Positions 22,915-33,870 of a stretch of DNA of 54,239 nucleotides are shown in pieces. Every line of letters begins with the position of its first letter. Position 1 is the first letter of the stretch. A program made the position numbers and the translations under genes. The stretch spans positions 1-54,239 of the forward strand of contig SWDT01000113.1 of assembly GCA_009193035.1 (NCBI GenBank), in the 5' to 3' direction. The notes below the pieces were generated by a model. The model was not told where the DNA came from. It was given only the letters and a program-made list of their open reading frames with translations, and made no database searches. The DNA is from Halicephalobus mephisto (Eukaryota > Nematoda > Chromadorea > Rhabditida > Panagrolaimidae).

Positions 22915-24175
22915 GTACAAAGATTTCAAACTTTGGCTGTAAGACCCGTGATCTTATAGTCAAACTTATTGCGAAGCAATATATCCTATTAAAAAATTGA
23001 GTTTATTAATCAACTTAATTTAAATTCAATGATGCAGACTTTTGATAACGTGTTAAATCTTTAAAAAGTCATCTACAGTAGTCATTAATCAATTCAACAC
23101 GGAAGTAATTTTTATATCCAGTTCTTATAGTTGTTTAAAATTGGAATCAAATATCATAGTTATAAAGCATTTCCTGGTTGTTACAGTATTCATGATTCGT
23201 TCAGTCCCACAATGTTTTAAAATTTAGATTTTGTAGTAGCATTTCGGAATTAGAGTCAGGCTCAGTAATTACGGAGCACTTTTAATTAGTTATGACGATT
23301 GTTGCTTATTTCCCTGTTGAAACAATTTTTATTTCAAGTTCGTTTGGTAAAATTCTAAGATTTTAACCAGATGATATACTTATAAACTGTTCATATCCAA
23401 AGTTACTGTATCTATAGCTAATTCTTTTTTAAATAATCCTTTTAGATTCGTGTGGTGAAATTCTAAGATTGTAACCAGATGATATACTTACAAATTGTTC
23501 ATATCCAAAGTTACTGTATCTATAGCTAATTCTTTTTTTAATTAATCCTTCTTTTAAATTCATTTAGTGAAATTCTAAGATTGTAACCAGATGATGTACT
23601 TATAAACTATTTGTACCCGAAGTTACTGTATTTATAGCTAATGCTTTCTTAAATAATCCTTCTTTTAGGTTCTTATAGCAATTGCTCGGAATTGTAACCA
23701 ATTTGTAGGATCATAAAGTTTAAAACTAGTTTGTTACTTTATAAAAAATTATCCAAAGTTTTCCTTTTGAAATTCAGCTTTTTTAAATTATGAACAAAGG
23801 AATTTGCTTTCGGTAGCTTTTTAGAGTTTGTTTTGATTTTTTGAATATCTTGATAGATAATCCTTGAGTACAGACAGGGGGTTCGCTACCCCATAATTCT
23901 GATTCAGAAGTTTCTAAATTTCCCTAAACAAAGTAGATTCTGAAAAAATTAATCGCGAATTTGTACGTAACCTACTGTAGTCTCCACCAAGGGTCCGAAA
24001 TCAATATCTAGACGATTTCGAAAAAAGTTTTATTTTTATAAAAATATGAATTTTTAATAACTTTTTAAAATTTTTTTTTCACAGAAAAACGGAAAAATTT
24101 ATCTCGCAGGATATCGCGATAATTAAAAACGTAAATTATTGTTTAATTTTCAGTAAAAAAATTTTCAAATCAAAA
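22915..24175. repeat. Intergenic between PEX1 and receptor; tandem unit
   Basis: Positions 23340-23680 hold three copies of a roughly 118-bp unit (AATTCTAAGATTGTAACCAG, then CCAAAGTTACTGTATCTATA). No gene is seen. TTAATTTTCAG ending at 24153 is a likely leader acceptor 22 nt before the next ATG. Confidence 0.6.
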
Positions 24176-26989
24176 ATGGTGACGTACATGAAGATTCTAA
24201 CATTAATCGAATACAGTATTTGTTTTTGCTGTCAAATAATTGCTTTTCTTAAATTTTGTCCGACAGTCAAACGTATTTTAACTGGAAAAATAAATCTTGT
24301 GATTCCGTTACTGAGATATTACTTGTATTGTTGGATTCTGTCGACGATTCCGGGGATATTTCATTATGGATATATGGTTTTTTTCTGGAGACCTGAGAGT
24401 AAGTAATTTCAAAAGTTCAGTAATTTAATTAAAATTTTTAATAAAAATATTTTTCGTGACAAAACTACAATTTTTTAATTTTTAAGAATAAATGTAAAAA
24501 CTTTTTTAATGAAAATTGTTTTGTCATAAATGATATTTAAAGAATCAGTAACTGAATTAATGGTCTAGGAAAAGTTCAGAATCGTTCGTGACAGAACTAC
24601 AATTTAGGATTTTTTAAAGAATAAACGTAGGAAGTTTTTAAATGAAAGTTATTTTGACATAAATAATATTTAAAAAATTAGTAATCAACTTGGTGATCTA
24701 AACGGCATAATATCATTTGTATCAGGACTGGAATTTAACATATTTTTTAAAAGGAAATTTTTAACAAAATAATCACTATTCCTAATGAGAGTAGTACTTA
24801 GAGAATTATTAATCAACTTGATGATCTAAACGGCATAATCTCATTTGTATCAGGACTGGAATTTAACATATTTTTTAAAAGAAAATTTTTAAATAGAAAA
24901 TTATTATTCCTAATGAGAATAGTACTTAGAGAATTAGTAATTTACTTAGTGATCTAAACGGCATAATGTCATTTGTATCAGGACTGGAATTTAACATATT
25001 TTTTAAAGAAAATTTTCAACAAAATAATCACTATTCCTAATGAGAGTAGTACTTAGAGAATTAGTAATTTACTTAGTGATCTAAACATGACACAGTATCA
25101 TTTAGTTCAGAGCGATAATTTGAAGTTTCCTTCTCCAAGAATGAAGATAGAAGAAATTGTTAAATAAAAAAACGTTGATCTTGGTATGAAAGATACTCAA
25201 GAGATCAATAATCAAATGAACTAAGATAGGATAAAAAATCATTTGGATCAGGATGAATCTTTTTCATTTAATAATGTCCTCGGCATTTTTCATTGAGGAT
25301 GTATTACAACCTTTGATCTTGACCAGAACTGTCGATTTTGAGCTAATTCGAGTTCGAAGTTAGTAAAATCCAAATTCGAAAATTGAAGATTTCAAAAAAT
25401 CGATGTGTCTGGTCCTAACGAGATGTAATAATTTTGATTTTGAAGTTAAATCAATAGTATATTAATAGTAATATTAATTTTTATATTATTATATTATTAT
25501 ATTAATTTTAATTTTTATATTAATATTAATTTTAATTTTCATATTTATATTTATTTTAATTTTTATATTTATTTTATTTTTAATTTTTATATTTATATTG
25601 ATTTTAATTTTAATTTTTAGCTGTAATTTACAACGCTCATATTCTGTTTTGGACAGCGGTTTTTACATTCGGAACAACGGCTCTGATGCCTGCGGCACTG
25701 TTGTTTTTGACCATTGATCGATGTAATATTCTTCTTTCTGGAATCGTCACTCGTAGAAAACAATCAATAATCACGACGATTGCGATGATAGCTTCAATAA
25801 GTTGTTCAATTTTGGTTTTTTACGGTTTCGGAAGTACTCCACCGTCAGATTCACGAACGAATTGTTCGACTTTTGGTTGTGTTTCATCCGTTTATGGTTA
25901 TGACGTATTTATTATTTATAAAATGTCCGCTGGGGGTTGTAACTTCATCGCTGGGATAACTTTCATCACTTTGTGGAGGATCAGACGAAAAAAAGTTTCG
26001 AATGGATTTTTCTCGAATTCCACAGAAGAAAAAGGAAAAAGAGCTGTGAGTTAATTTTTATAAATTATTGAAATTTTGCAAAAATTTATGAAATTCGTAG
26101 GAAAATTTTAAGTTTTTAGAATCAGGTGAAAATTTATGGAATTTTCTTTAATCTCTTAGACTTTTGTAAAATTCATGGAAAAATTCTGAAAGTTTCTAAA
26201 ATCTCATAGGAGCTTCTGGAATATTGTGTAATTTTTTTAAATTTTACTGAATCCAACGAAAAAACTAAATTTCTTAAATCTCATAGGAGTTTCTGGAATC
26301 TTGTGATTTTTTAAAATTTTACTGAATTCAACAAAAAATTTAGAAAGTTTCTATAATCTCATAGGAGCTTCTGGAATCTTGTGTGACTTTTTTTAAACTT
26401 TTAAAATCTAGCGAAAAAACTAAATTTATAAAATCTCATAGGAGATTCTGGAATCTTGTGATTTTTTTAAATTTACAGAATCCAACGAAAAAAACTAAAT
26501 TTCTAAAATCTCATAAAGGCTTCTGGAATCTTGTACAATTTTCTTTATTTAAAGAATCCAACAAAAAAACTAAATTTCTTAAATTTCAGAAGTTTCTGGA
26601 ATCTTGTGTAATTTTTTCTAATTTTCAAAAAAACTTCAAATATATTTTTTTTAATTTTCAAAATACTTTTTTTAGAGTAATATTTTCGTCATTTCCCTCG
26701 TGATTCTGGACTTCTGGCTCTCCTTTGTTCCTTACTTGACGGACACGATTTTGTTGCACTTTACGGATTTCACCTTGACGACCTTTTTCGGACCTTATGC
26801 ATCAACGTTGTTCTCGATTGACGCCTGTATCGGTGCTCATATTTATTTTAGAAATATTCGAAAATTAACAGACAAACCAAAAACGTTCGAAAAAAGAAAC
26901 AGGTAAAATTACTGTAATTATCTTTGAAAATTATTGTTTTTAGCCAAGGAGTAATTACAATCAGCGGACAACTACAAAATAACAAATAA
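24176..26989 (+). CDS. Serpentine 7TM chemoreceptor (family unassigned)
   Basis: Four exons: 24176-24398, 25621-26045, 26676-26902 and 26944-26989, with phases 1, 0 and 2 all consistent, giving 306 aa, typical for nematode chemoreceptors. Seven hydrophobic segments are visible: about 6-27, 41-62, 80-108 (ending LTIDR, a DRY-like position), 121-142, 170-195, 220-245 and 252-278. The cytoplasmic tail is short. Cysteines NCSTFGC lie in the second extracellular loop. The start is supported by a TTTTCAG acceptor 22 nt upstream. The overall pattern is that of nematode serpentine receptors, possibly srbc-like, but I cannot name the family. Introns 1 and 2 carry tandem repeats. Confidence 0.75.
24399..25620 (+). 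repeat. Receptor intron 1 with about 128-bp tandem unit
   Basis: GATCTAAACGGCATAAT recurs at about 24694, 24822 and 24952, with a diverged copy at 25079. Each is followed by TCATTTGTATCAGGACTGG. The 3' part (25440-25615) is TTTTAATTTTTATATT low-complexity DNA running into the acceptor. Confidence 0.75.
26090..26640 (+). repeat. Receptor intron 2 tandem unit
   Basis: About six copies of a unit containing CTCATAGGAGCTTCTGGAAT lie between exons 2 and 3 of the receptor gene, spaced about 60-100 bp. Confidence 0.7.
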
Positions 26990-27520
26990 TTAAAATTAAA
27001 ATAAATGTCGAAATAAAAATTAATGCGGAAATGAAAATTTAAATTTAAATAAAAATAAAAATTTAAATTTAAATAAAAATAAAAATAAAAATTTAAATTT
27101 AAATAAAAATAAAAATTTAAATTTAAATAAAAATAAAAATTAAAGTGAAAATTAATGTTAAATTTAAAGCAAAAATAAAATTCAAAATTAAAGTAAAAAC
27201 GAAAATTAAAATAAATGCTAAAATTAAAAGTTAATTTAAAAGTCAAAATCTAAATTAATTTGAAAATTAAAACAAAAGTTAAATTTAAAATTTGTTTTAA
27301 AATAAAAATTGATGTTAAATTTAACATGTTTTTACATACAGTACTATTGTTCAAAAAATATAGATAAAGACCAGTTTTTCTACTGAATAATTTAAAAATT
27401 ACGTTTAAGTCAAATTTTTACGTTTTTTAAACAAAACAATACTGAAACTGGTTGCCAGGAAATATCTCGGGATTTTGGAAATACTTTTTTGAAATCCATT
27501 TGGAACTTTGACGTGACTTG
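26990..27520. repeat. AAATTAAAATAAA low-complexity and MGxxxS-gene upstream
   Basis: Positions 26990-27310 are a run of AAATTTAAATAAAAATAA words that yields a spurious minus-strand frame rich in Phe, Tyr and Asn. Positions 27340-27520 are the 5' flank of the next gene; no promoter motif was identified. Confidence 0.6.
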
Positions 27521-27998
27521 ATGGGCTGTTGTTCGTCTAAAGACCCGGAACCCTCACCCCGGGATTTTCCTCCTCCACCCCATGGCGATAATCATCCTCG
27601 ATTTACTCATGAAGAATTTAAAAAACGAAAAAAAGAAAAAATCAGACGAGTTGCCACAGGGTATCCTGGCAAAAGACGAGGCAGAAGAAGAAGAAAACTC
27701 GGTTTGTTTACTGTAATTTTATAATTTTCAAAAATAAAGTAAAATATTTAAAATTTTTAAGTTTTTGAAATTTAAAAATATTTTTGATTTTTATTAAATT
27801 TTTAAAATTTTACAATTGTGAAAGATTGTAGAACTTTGTACTGGATTCTGAATTTTTAGAAAATTCTAAATTTTTAAGTTTAATTTTTGTGAATTTTCAG
27901 CTCCCGAACAGAACATCTCGTGGATTTCGAAGGACGGTAACCACATCGATATCTTCTACAATGACGACGACCCCATGGCAATGCACAGATCTATTTGA
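27521..27998 (+). CDS. MGxxxS small acylated protein 1
   Basis: Exons 27521-27701 and 27901-27998 join in phase 1 (G plus CT), giving 92 aa. I recognise no named family. It begins MGCCSSK: Gly2 with Ser6 fits N-myristoylation, and Cys3/Cys4 are classic palmitoylation sites, so a dually acylated membrane protein is predicted. A proline run (DFPPPPHGD) follows, then a strongly basic segment (EEFKKRKKEKIRR ... KRRGRRRRK) that could bind acidic lipids. Exon 2 encodes an acidic tail (FYNDDDP) without PPxY. It is the first of five similarly built plus-strand genes, and the most divergent at the C terminus. Confidence 0.75.
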
Positions 27999-28125
27999 TT
28001 ACGTTAATTAAAAAAAACTAAATTTAGATAATTCTAGTGTAGTGTTAGTTTTTTTCACAATTGCCATGACAACCAAAATTGAAACGTTGTGGTTAAAAAA
28101 TAAGTATTTCGTTACACAAAACAAC

Positions 28126-29772
28126 ATGGGGAACGGTGTTTCAAGTTTCCCAGATTCTGAATTCTGTGGTCGTTACAGACGTTGCAGATGTCGAGATACA
28201 AGATTGAAATGTGGGGTATCTGTACCGTATACCAGGTCGTTTATTGTCGTTACTCAAACCACCACATCTACTCCGAAAATCGGCTTTTCTGCATCCACAG
28301 ACCCAGCAACAGTAATCGGTTTGTTTTTATTTTATTAATGATTATCGATGAAAAAATAAATCAAGTATTTTTCGTGGTAGAAGTAGTTATTTTTTAAGTA
28401 TTTTTTATCTTCATTCCTGATGACATACGGTAAGTAGTGGTCCCGACACTGATGAAACTTGATTAATTTTAAAATTAGGTATTTGATTATTGTCGGGGTT
28501 TAAGAACCGGAACGTAGGGATCGCGAATAGAGTATATTAGTAACACTTTATTATTAGAGACACAGAATAGACAATAAATGAGGAATGACACAATAGTGTC
28601 CGAGGTAGTCCTTCGGCTTTTATACCCTTACATTTGGAACGTGGACTGGGAAACCATGAAAAATAGAAACTAACTGGACTCAACAATTATGATTTTTACA
28701 AAAAAATTAACCTCATAATTGAAAAAAAAATAAAAATTATTCGCGACAAGACCAATATGCATTTGCTCAGTTTTCGGCATAAATAATTGGATTTCAGTTA
28801 CTTTTTTATTTAATTACTAAAAAATAATGAATTAGTAACAGTGTAATTGTTGGATTGTGCATGATCTATTTGAGCGCAAGCCACACCGGGTTGGTTCCGA
28901 AGGGAAATACCCTGAGGACCAACGAAATTTGTACGATTGCCTTTTGGCGGCAATTGGGAGATTGCGCAATAATTGTGCTAGAGTTGTGTTTTATCTCGTG
29001 CTTGAGGCCCCAATAAAGTTTCTTCCATATATTTGTATCTACACGCGGATCCGGATTCCCCAGCGACGATCCAACAGTAATCTAAAAACTATTGAAATTT
29101 ATTTGATAAACAATTAAGCAAAGAAATACGAATTTTTGTCTTAACGCGAACAAATTTTATTTCGTCGATAATCAACTTATTTATTAATTTTTTAACCATC
29201 ATTCGCGGTGGGACCATTACCTAAATATAATCTATAAAATGAAAATGAAAATAATTACCGATTGAGAAAGTGATGGTCCTAGCACGAAAAATAACCGATT
29301 TTTTTTTTCGATTATTAACTTGACTACTGATCTGTAAAGTTTCGTTCGTGTTAGAACTACTTAACGAACATATTCTCAAATAATAAAAATCGAATTAATC
29401 ACTAATTTCGAAAGTTAGCTCCGCGGAAGACCGCGCCCATGCAACAGCTAGAGCAATTTGTATTGTATTGTATTGTATTGTATTGTATTGTAATTTCGAA
29501 AGTACTGGTCTCAGCGAGAATGATGGTTTATTTTTTTTATGGAATCAGTTTATGAAATCTATTTAGCCCCGATTCATCTCCCCCCGAACACCTTCATCAC
29601 CAACATCCGTCCCATCGTTGTGCCGTCCTCCAGATGGGAAGGACAACCCCAAACTCCCCTCGTGGTCCCTGAAAACACGATAAATCAAGAACCTCCACAG
29701 TATTCTCCGATGTATCCATCAATCCCATCTGCTCCAATGGAATCAGACATCTCGAAAATTCATCTTACATGA
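28126..29772 (+). CDS. MGxxxS/PPxY small acylated protein 2
   Basis: Exons 28126-28318 and 29549-29772 join in phase 1 (G plus TT), giving 138 aa. Its start MGNGVS fits N-myristoylation. A Cys/Arg cluster (CGRYRRCRCRDTRLKC) follows, then a Ser/Thr-rich stretch. Exon 2 is proline-rich and contains EPPQYSP, a PPxY motif for WW domains. A poly(A) signal AATAAA lies 32 nt after the stop (29805). The 1.23-kb intron holds two solo LTRs and a retrotransposon tail, each with an exact target duplication, yet both splice sites are intact. The last insertion lies about 45 bp upstream of the exon 2 acceptor. No homologous named family is recognised. Confidence 0.65.
28491..28685 (-). mobile_element. Solo LTR, 195 bp, TSD ATTAT
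   Basis: TGTCGGGGTTTAAG ... ACTCAACA is bounded by ATTAT on both sides (28486-28490 and 28686-28690). Read on the minus strand it has a TATAAAAG box upstream and an AATAAA signal downstream, the order expected of an LTR. No internal retrotransposon sequence adjoins it. It lies in the intron of the second MGxxxS gene. Confidence 0.88.
28848..29076 (+). mobile_element. Solo LTR, 229 bp, TSD GTAAT
   Basis: Starts TGTTGGAT and ends ATCCAACA, an 8-bp perfect terminal inversion. GTAAT flanks both sides (28843-28847 and 29077-29081). AATAAA at 29012-29017 supports plus orientation. It is GC-richer than its surroundings and gives a spurious 86-codon frame. It belongs to a different family from its neighbour at 28491. 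Confidence 0.9.
29416..29491 (+). mobile_element. 5'-truncated retrotransposon/SINE tail, 12-bp TSD
   Basis: A 76-bp insert begins TAGCTCCGCGGAAGACCGCG and ends in about seven copies of ATTGT. It is flanked by the identical 12-mer AATTTCGAAAGT at 29404-29415 and 29492-29503. A long target duplication plus a 3' simple-repeat tail is the hallmark of target-primed (non-LTR or SINE) insertion. Confidence 0.88.
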
Positions 29773-31182
29773 ATTTACAGTAATGTATAAAATATTTATT
29801 TTTGAATAAATTCGATTCCTCAATTACGGCTTAATTTTGGAAGTTTTATTTTTTAAGACATTTTTTGTTTGTTTTTGCGAGCTCGAAGAGTCTGGAGTAC
29901 TTGGCTATAGTGTATTTCACAAATGTTAGAATCAAAACGATCCAAAAATCATTGATAATGACGTCATCGAAAAGATAAAGTGAAACTAAAATTCAAGTTT
30001 ATATATTTGAAATCTTCTACCATAACCGACAACATTGTCCTTCAGAATCGTTTTTATAATTTCTACTGTACTTTTTGATGGATTTATTTGAAATATTTTT
30101 TTCCATTTAAGAAGTAAATAGTCGAATTTTTAAAGTAATCAAAAAAATCAGATTACTGTAGTATAAAAAAAATGATGAAAAATTAATTTTTTTAAACATA
30201 TTTCTTCAAAATCGTTTTTATAATTTATATCGTACTTTTTGATGAATTTATTTGAAATATTTCATTTTTCTATTTAAGAAGTAAATAATCGAATTTTTAA
30301 AGTAATCAAAAAACAGATGTTTTGTAACTTTTTTAAATAAATTTTTCCACTATATTCTCTAAGGACATTATTAAAAATATTTTTCGATTTCATAGTTAAA
30401 TAATTCAATTTTTAAAATAGTTTTATTTTTTTCATTATTGAATTCACCAACTTTCTAGGTATTCCAAGCAGAATCAAACACATTTTTTTTGTTCATTTCT
30501 TGTGAAAAAAAAAGTAATAAAGGCTCAAAGACTAGAAGGACAGACGTCAGCAGAGAATTTTTAGACAAACACCGAATTTTCCGTTTTTTGATAGTGTATG
30601 TAGTTAGTTCATTTTTACTTTCGATTACGTGAACCGCATTTCATCATAAAGCTGAAATGGTCCACCTTCGATAAATTATTTTAATTTATGATTTCTTAAA
30701 TATCCATCGGCATTCAAATATGTCGAAACTAATCCTTGAAGATGGATAGAAATTCTTGCATCTGATCCGGAAATGTCTGATTTATCCAAGAAGGATATAC
30801 AGTAGAACTTGGATATAAAATACTCCCGTTATAACATATCTCTTGTTATAGCATACGGTCTGATTGACTGAATTTGATTAGCCTGTTTTCAAATTGACCT
30901 CCTCTATAATATATCCTTTGTTATAGCATACACTTTGGCCGATTCCAAAGGGGTATCTTATATTCAAGTTCGACTGTATTTCTAAAATTAAATTATATAA
31001 TTATGTGATTTTAAATTAATCGTTTTATAGGCTATTTTATATTCTATAAATTTTTAAAAATTCGTGACGAGACCATTTTGCAAAAATGATTTTTTTTAAA
31101 TTTTAACGTTACAATTTTTGAAAATTCTTTTTAGAAATATTCTATAATAAAATTCATTTTTGAGTTTTATACTATGATATTA
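29773..31182. other. Gene-free stretch
   Basis: AT-rich DNA with the gene-2 poly(A) signal near its start. Positions 30010-30130 and 30180-30310 resemble each other (TCGTTTTTATAATTT, then ACTTTTTGATG.ATTTATTTG). One TIR element (30800-30976) is annotated separately. No exon is recognised. Confidence 0.6.
30800..30976. mobile_element. TIR element (pogo/Tigger-like MITE), TA TSD
   Basis: Ends CAGTAGAACTTGGATATAA and (reverse strand) CAGTCGAACTTGAATATAA form about 27-bp imperfect terminal inverted repeats beginning CAGT, flanked by TA on both sides. The 177-bp size excludes a transposase. A second copy lies at 44960-45351 and matches over its whole length in reverse orientation. The CAGTxGAAC ends and TA target resemble pogo/Tigger-type Tc1-mariner elements; that assignment is inference. 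Confidence 0.8.
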
Positions 31183-31187
31183 ATTAC

Positions 31188-31340
31188 TGTTGTGATTTCC
31201 TAAGGGACGCTGCAACGTAGGGAAACAGACACTGAAGTATTTACAGAACAACAAGTCACAATCTTACTTTATATCACAACATAACAACCATACAGTAACA
31301 TAAACCTCGTAAGGTTACGGTAGTCGTGCTAAGACCAACA
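31188..31340 (-). mobile_element. Solo LTR, 153 bp, TSD ATTAC
   Basis: TGTTGTGATTTCC ... AAGACCAACA is flanked by ATTAC at 31183-31187 and 31341-31345. Its minus-strand 3' part (CCCTACGTT) resembles that of the LTR at 28491, suggesting related families in the same orientation. It lies 23 bp from another solo LTR. Confidence 0.82.
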
Positions 31341-31363
31341 ATTACATTTTTAGTTTTTGATCG

Positions 31364-31547
31364 TGTTAAGGTAGAAATAGGAAGAATATCACTAATCTTT
31401 ACTCAACAATAAGGCATAGACAACAATTATATATCTTACACTCAAAAGACAACTGAGAATCTTACTTATTTTATATAGTATTCCATAGTCCCTGATATTC
31501 AGGCTATCTCTTTAGGTGCTCTTTCTAGTTTAGTTTTTGTCCCAACA
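31364..31547 (-). mobile_element. Solo LTR, 184 bp, TSD GATCG
   Basis: TGTTAAGGTAGAAA ... TTGTCCCAACA is flanked by GATCG at 31359-31363 and 31548-31552. The minus strand shows TATATAAAAT. It is the same family as the expanded copy at 4299-4852. Confidence 0.87.
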
Positions 31548-31760
31548 GATCGGAATGACGATAATGTCATTGATCCAGAGAGACTACTAACAGTTCTAGC
31601 AAAATTTTACCGATTATGTTGTGTTTGTATTCCATAATATGTTTATTGTGATTTGGTTCAACTACCCACATTTGAGAGTAAAAGTAAAGTTCGAAATAAA
31701 CGAAGAAATCAATTTTCTTTCTGAACAATTTTAAAAAATCAAATATTTCAGTGATTAAAA

Positions 31761-32350
31761 ATGGGAAATTGTCATTCATCAAGATGTGGTCAGCAGATCT
31801 TCGGATACTATCCCTGCAACTGTGTAGAGCCAGTTTTGACGGATAAGATCCCCAGAAGATGTGTCGGGATATCTCCGAATGGTTCCATCGCCATGTACCG
31901 TTACATCAAGAGAAAAAAACAAAGAAAAGCCGCCAAACGAGAAGGAATGATTTTTTGCGGTTTGTTATTTCGACATTACTGTAGACTTGTCGCGACATTA
32001 AGCGTAGCGAGAAAGGAGCGACCGTTCAGGAGAAACGATTCTGCTCCCAGGAATGGAATGGAAAAGGTCGCTCTCGTAGCTTAAGAGAAAAGCACTTGCC
32101 CGGATAGCAAGACGATGCCTGCTGAGAGACGTTTTTCCTTCCATATTAGTTTCGGACTAGATGAGACCAGATCTAGTTTTCTGACAAGACAAATTTAAAA
32201 TTATTCATTTCAGCAAATTGCAATGGTTACGTCAGTGCCCCTGCTTATCACTTCCAACCCCAAAATTCAGGACTTCAACAACCAAAAATTGTTTATCATC
32301 AACAAATCCAAGAATACAGTAATCAACCACCACCTCCTTATGAAAAATAA
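31761..32350 (+). CDS. MGxxxS/PPxY small acylated protein 3
   Basis: Exons 31761-31959 and 32214-32350 join in phase 1 (G plus CA), giving 111 aa. A TATTTCAG acceptor ends 9 nt before the ATG, consistent with leader addition. It starts MGNCHSS (myristoylation plus Cys4). The segment GYYPCNCVEPVLTDKIPRR is shared with the next gene (GYLPCKCKNPILMNKIPKR). A basic block (KRKKQRKAAKR) ends exon 1. Exon 2 opens ANCNGYVSAP, is Gln-rich, and ends PPPPYEK, a PPxY at the very C terminus as in gene 5. Predicted role: a membrane-tethered ligand for WW-domain proteins (inference). Confidence 0.75.
31998..32084. repeat. Foldback sequence in intron of gene 3
   Basis: An arm at 31998-32023 (TTAAGCGTAGCGAG ... 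AGCGACC) is roughly complementary to 32066-32084 (GGTCGCTCTCGTAGCTTAA). The surrounding 31970-32160 is much GC-richer than typical introns here. I found no matching flanks, so its origin is unresolved. Confidence 0.45.
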
Positions 32351-33319
32351 CAATTTGATTTTTTCGAAAATATGTTTTTAAAAAATTCATTAAGTTATGT
32401 ATTTACGAGGTATGATCATGTGCTGGAATTATTTTTATTTTACTATTCAAATATAAAATTAATTAAACTTTTAAAATAAAACTGATTACTGTAACATGGA
32501 AGAAGTTTTAAAAATTGAATTTTCGCAACATTTTTTAAATTATTTTTTATATCAATTATAATTACAGTAATTATTAATTTTTTGAATTTTAACTTGGGTA
32601 ATTTACTCTTTAAAATGATAAAAAATTGATTACTGTAAAATATGCGAAATAGTAAAAAAATTAATTTTTGAAACATTTTTGTAGATTATTTTTCTAATAT
32701 ATTTACATCGAAAATTTATAAATTTCTAAAAATTATTCAATAAAATTGAAAAATATTAAAAAATATCAAAATATATTAAAAAAATATTGAAAAATATTAA
32801 AAAATACTGAAAAATATTAAAAAATATTAAAATATATTAAAATATATTAAAATATATTAAAATATATTAAAAAATATTGAAAAATATTGATTTTATAGAT
32901 TTATAACAACTAAATACATGGGAAAAACATTCTTATCTTCATTGTTTTCACAATCAACGTCATTCGGTTATTTGTCATACTTCAATTCACCGAAAAAAGA
33001 ATATTTTCTAGATGAAATTCTAAATCATACTCATATAAAAGCAAAAAAACTGTTAAAAATCTATTTCTTCATTAATTTTAAATTTTTTAAATGCTAATTT
33101 TAATTTTTCAGTACATTCTGAAAGTTTTAAGTTTTTGAAACCCTTTATAAAATTTTTAAAGATTTCTTAATTTTTCACTGAATACTGAAAAATTTTAGGA
33201 TTTTCCGCGATTTTTCGAAGATTCTATAAAGTTCGACGAAATTTTAGAAAACTCCAGAATCCTCTACCAGATCTCAGAAAACTTTTGCTTTTACGGAATC
33301 ATAGCCTCGGTGACGAAAA
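32351..33319. repeat. AT-rich intergenic, AAAATATTAAAA array
   Basis: Positions 32745-32895 are a run of AAATATTAAAAAATATTG words. The rest is AT-rich with TTACTGTAA words. No gene is seen. Confidence 0.6.
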
Positions 33320-33691
33320 ATGGGAAATCGGTCATCTAAGGTTAACGGATATCTTCCCTGCAAATGCAAGAATCCGATTTTGATGAACAAAATTCCTAAA
33401 CGAAATCCTGGAATGATGACTTCAGATTCTTCTTTTGACATGACGAAGAAAAGGAAACAGAAGAATTCCGAAAAAAATAAAACTGTCTTTTGTGGTTGGT
33501 TAATTTTTAATAAAATTTAAGTAATAGGATAAATAATTTCAGCGAAATGCAAAGGTTATATCAGCAATCCTACTTGTTTCCGCCAACTTGAACTCTATAT
33601 CATTCAACAACCCGGGTTTGTAGACAATGAAGAAGTCCAAACTTACAGTTATAATGCTCAAAAATCTCCTAATTATCTAGAGAAATATTGA
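33320..33691 (+). CDS. MGxxxS small acylated protein 4
   Basis: Exons 33320-33494 and 33543-33691 join in phase 1 across a 48-nt intron, giving 107 aa. It is the closest paralogue of gene 3: MGNRSSK start, GYLPCKCKNPILMNKIPKR, basic KKRKQKNSEKNK, and exon 2 opening AKCKGYISNP. The C terminus reads KSPNYLEKY where gene 3 has PPPPYEK, so the PPxY appears degraded. N-myristoylation is predicted from Gly2/Ser6, with no Cys at 3-4; the Arg/Lys may help membrane binding instead. Confidence 0.72.
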
Positions 33692-33870
33692 TTTCATGAA
33701 AATACAACTTATTAATGTGCAAATTTACCTATATACGCTATCCACTCAAAATCAGATGGAAAGTGTTCAAAAAATCAATTTTCTATGATCCTTAATTGAC
33801 ATTATATGTATGTAATTTTCCATTATTCCTATTCAAGACTATAAAAAACTTTTAAACTTCTGATTGAATC

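Noticed and set aside
26848..27246. 132-codon minus-strand frame rich in Phe, Tyr and Asn
   Set aside because: It is the translation of an AAATTTAAATAAAAATAA simple-sequence run and overlaps the last receptor exons antisense; no family, no splice context.
28857..29117. 86-codon frame in the intron of MGxxxS gene 2
   Set aside because: It lies within the solo LTR at 28848-29076, whose terminal inversions and target duplication explain the GC-rich open sequence.
31188..31547. A single 360-bp LTR with TGTTG/CAACA ends
   Set aside because: The outer flanks do not match; splitting it gives two LTRs, each with a perfect 5-bp duplication.
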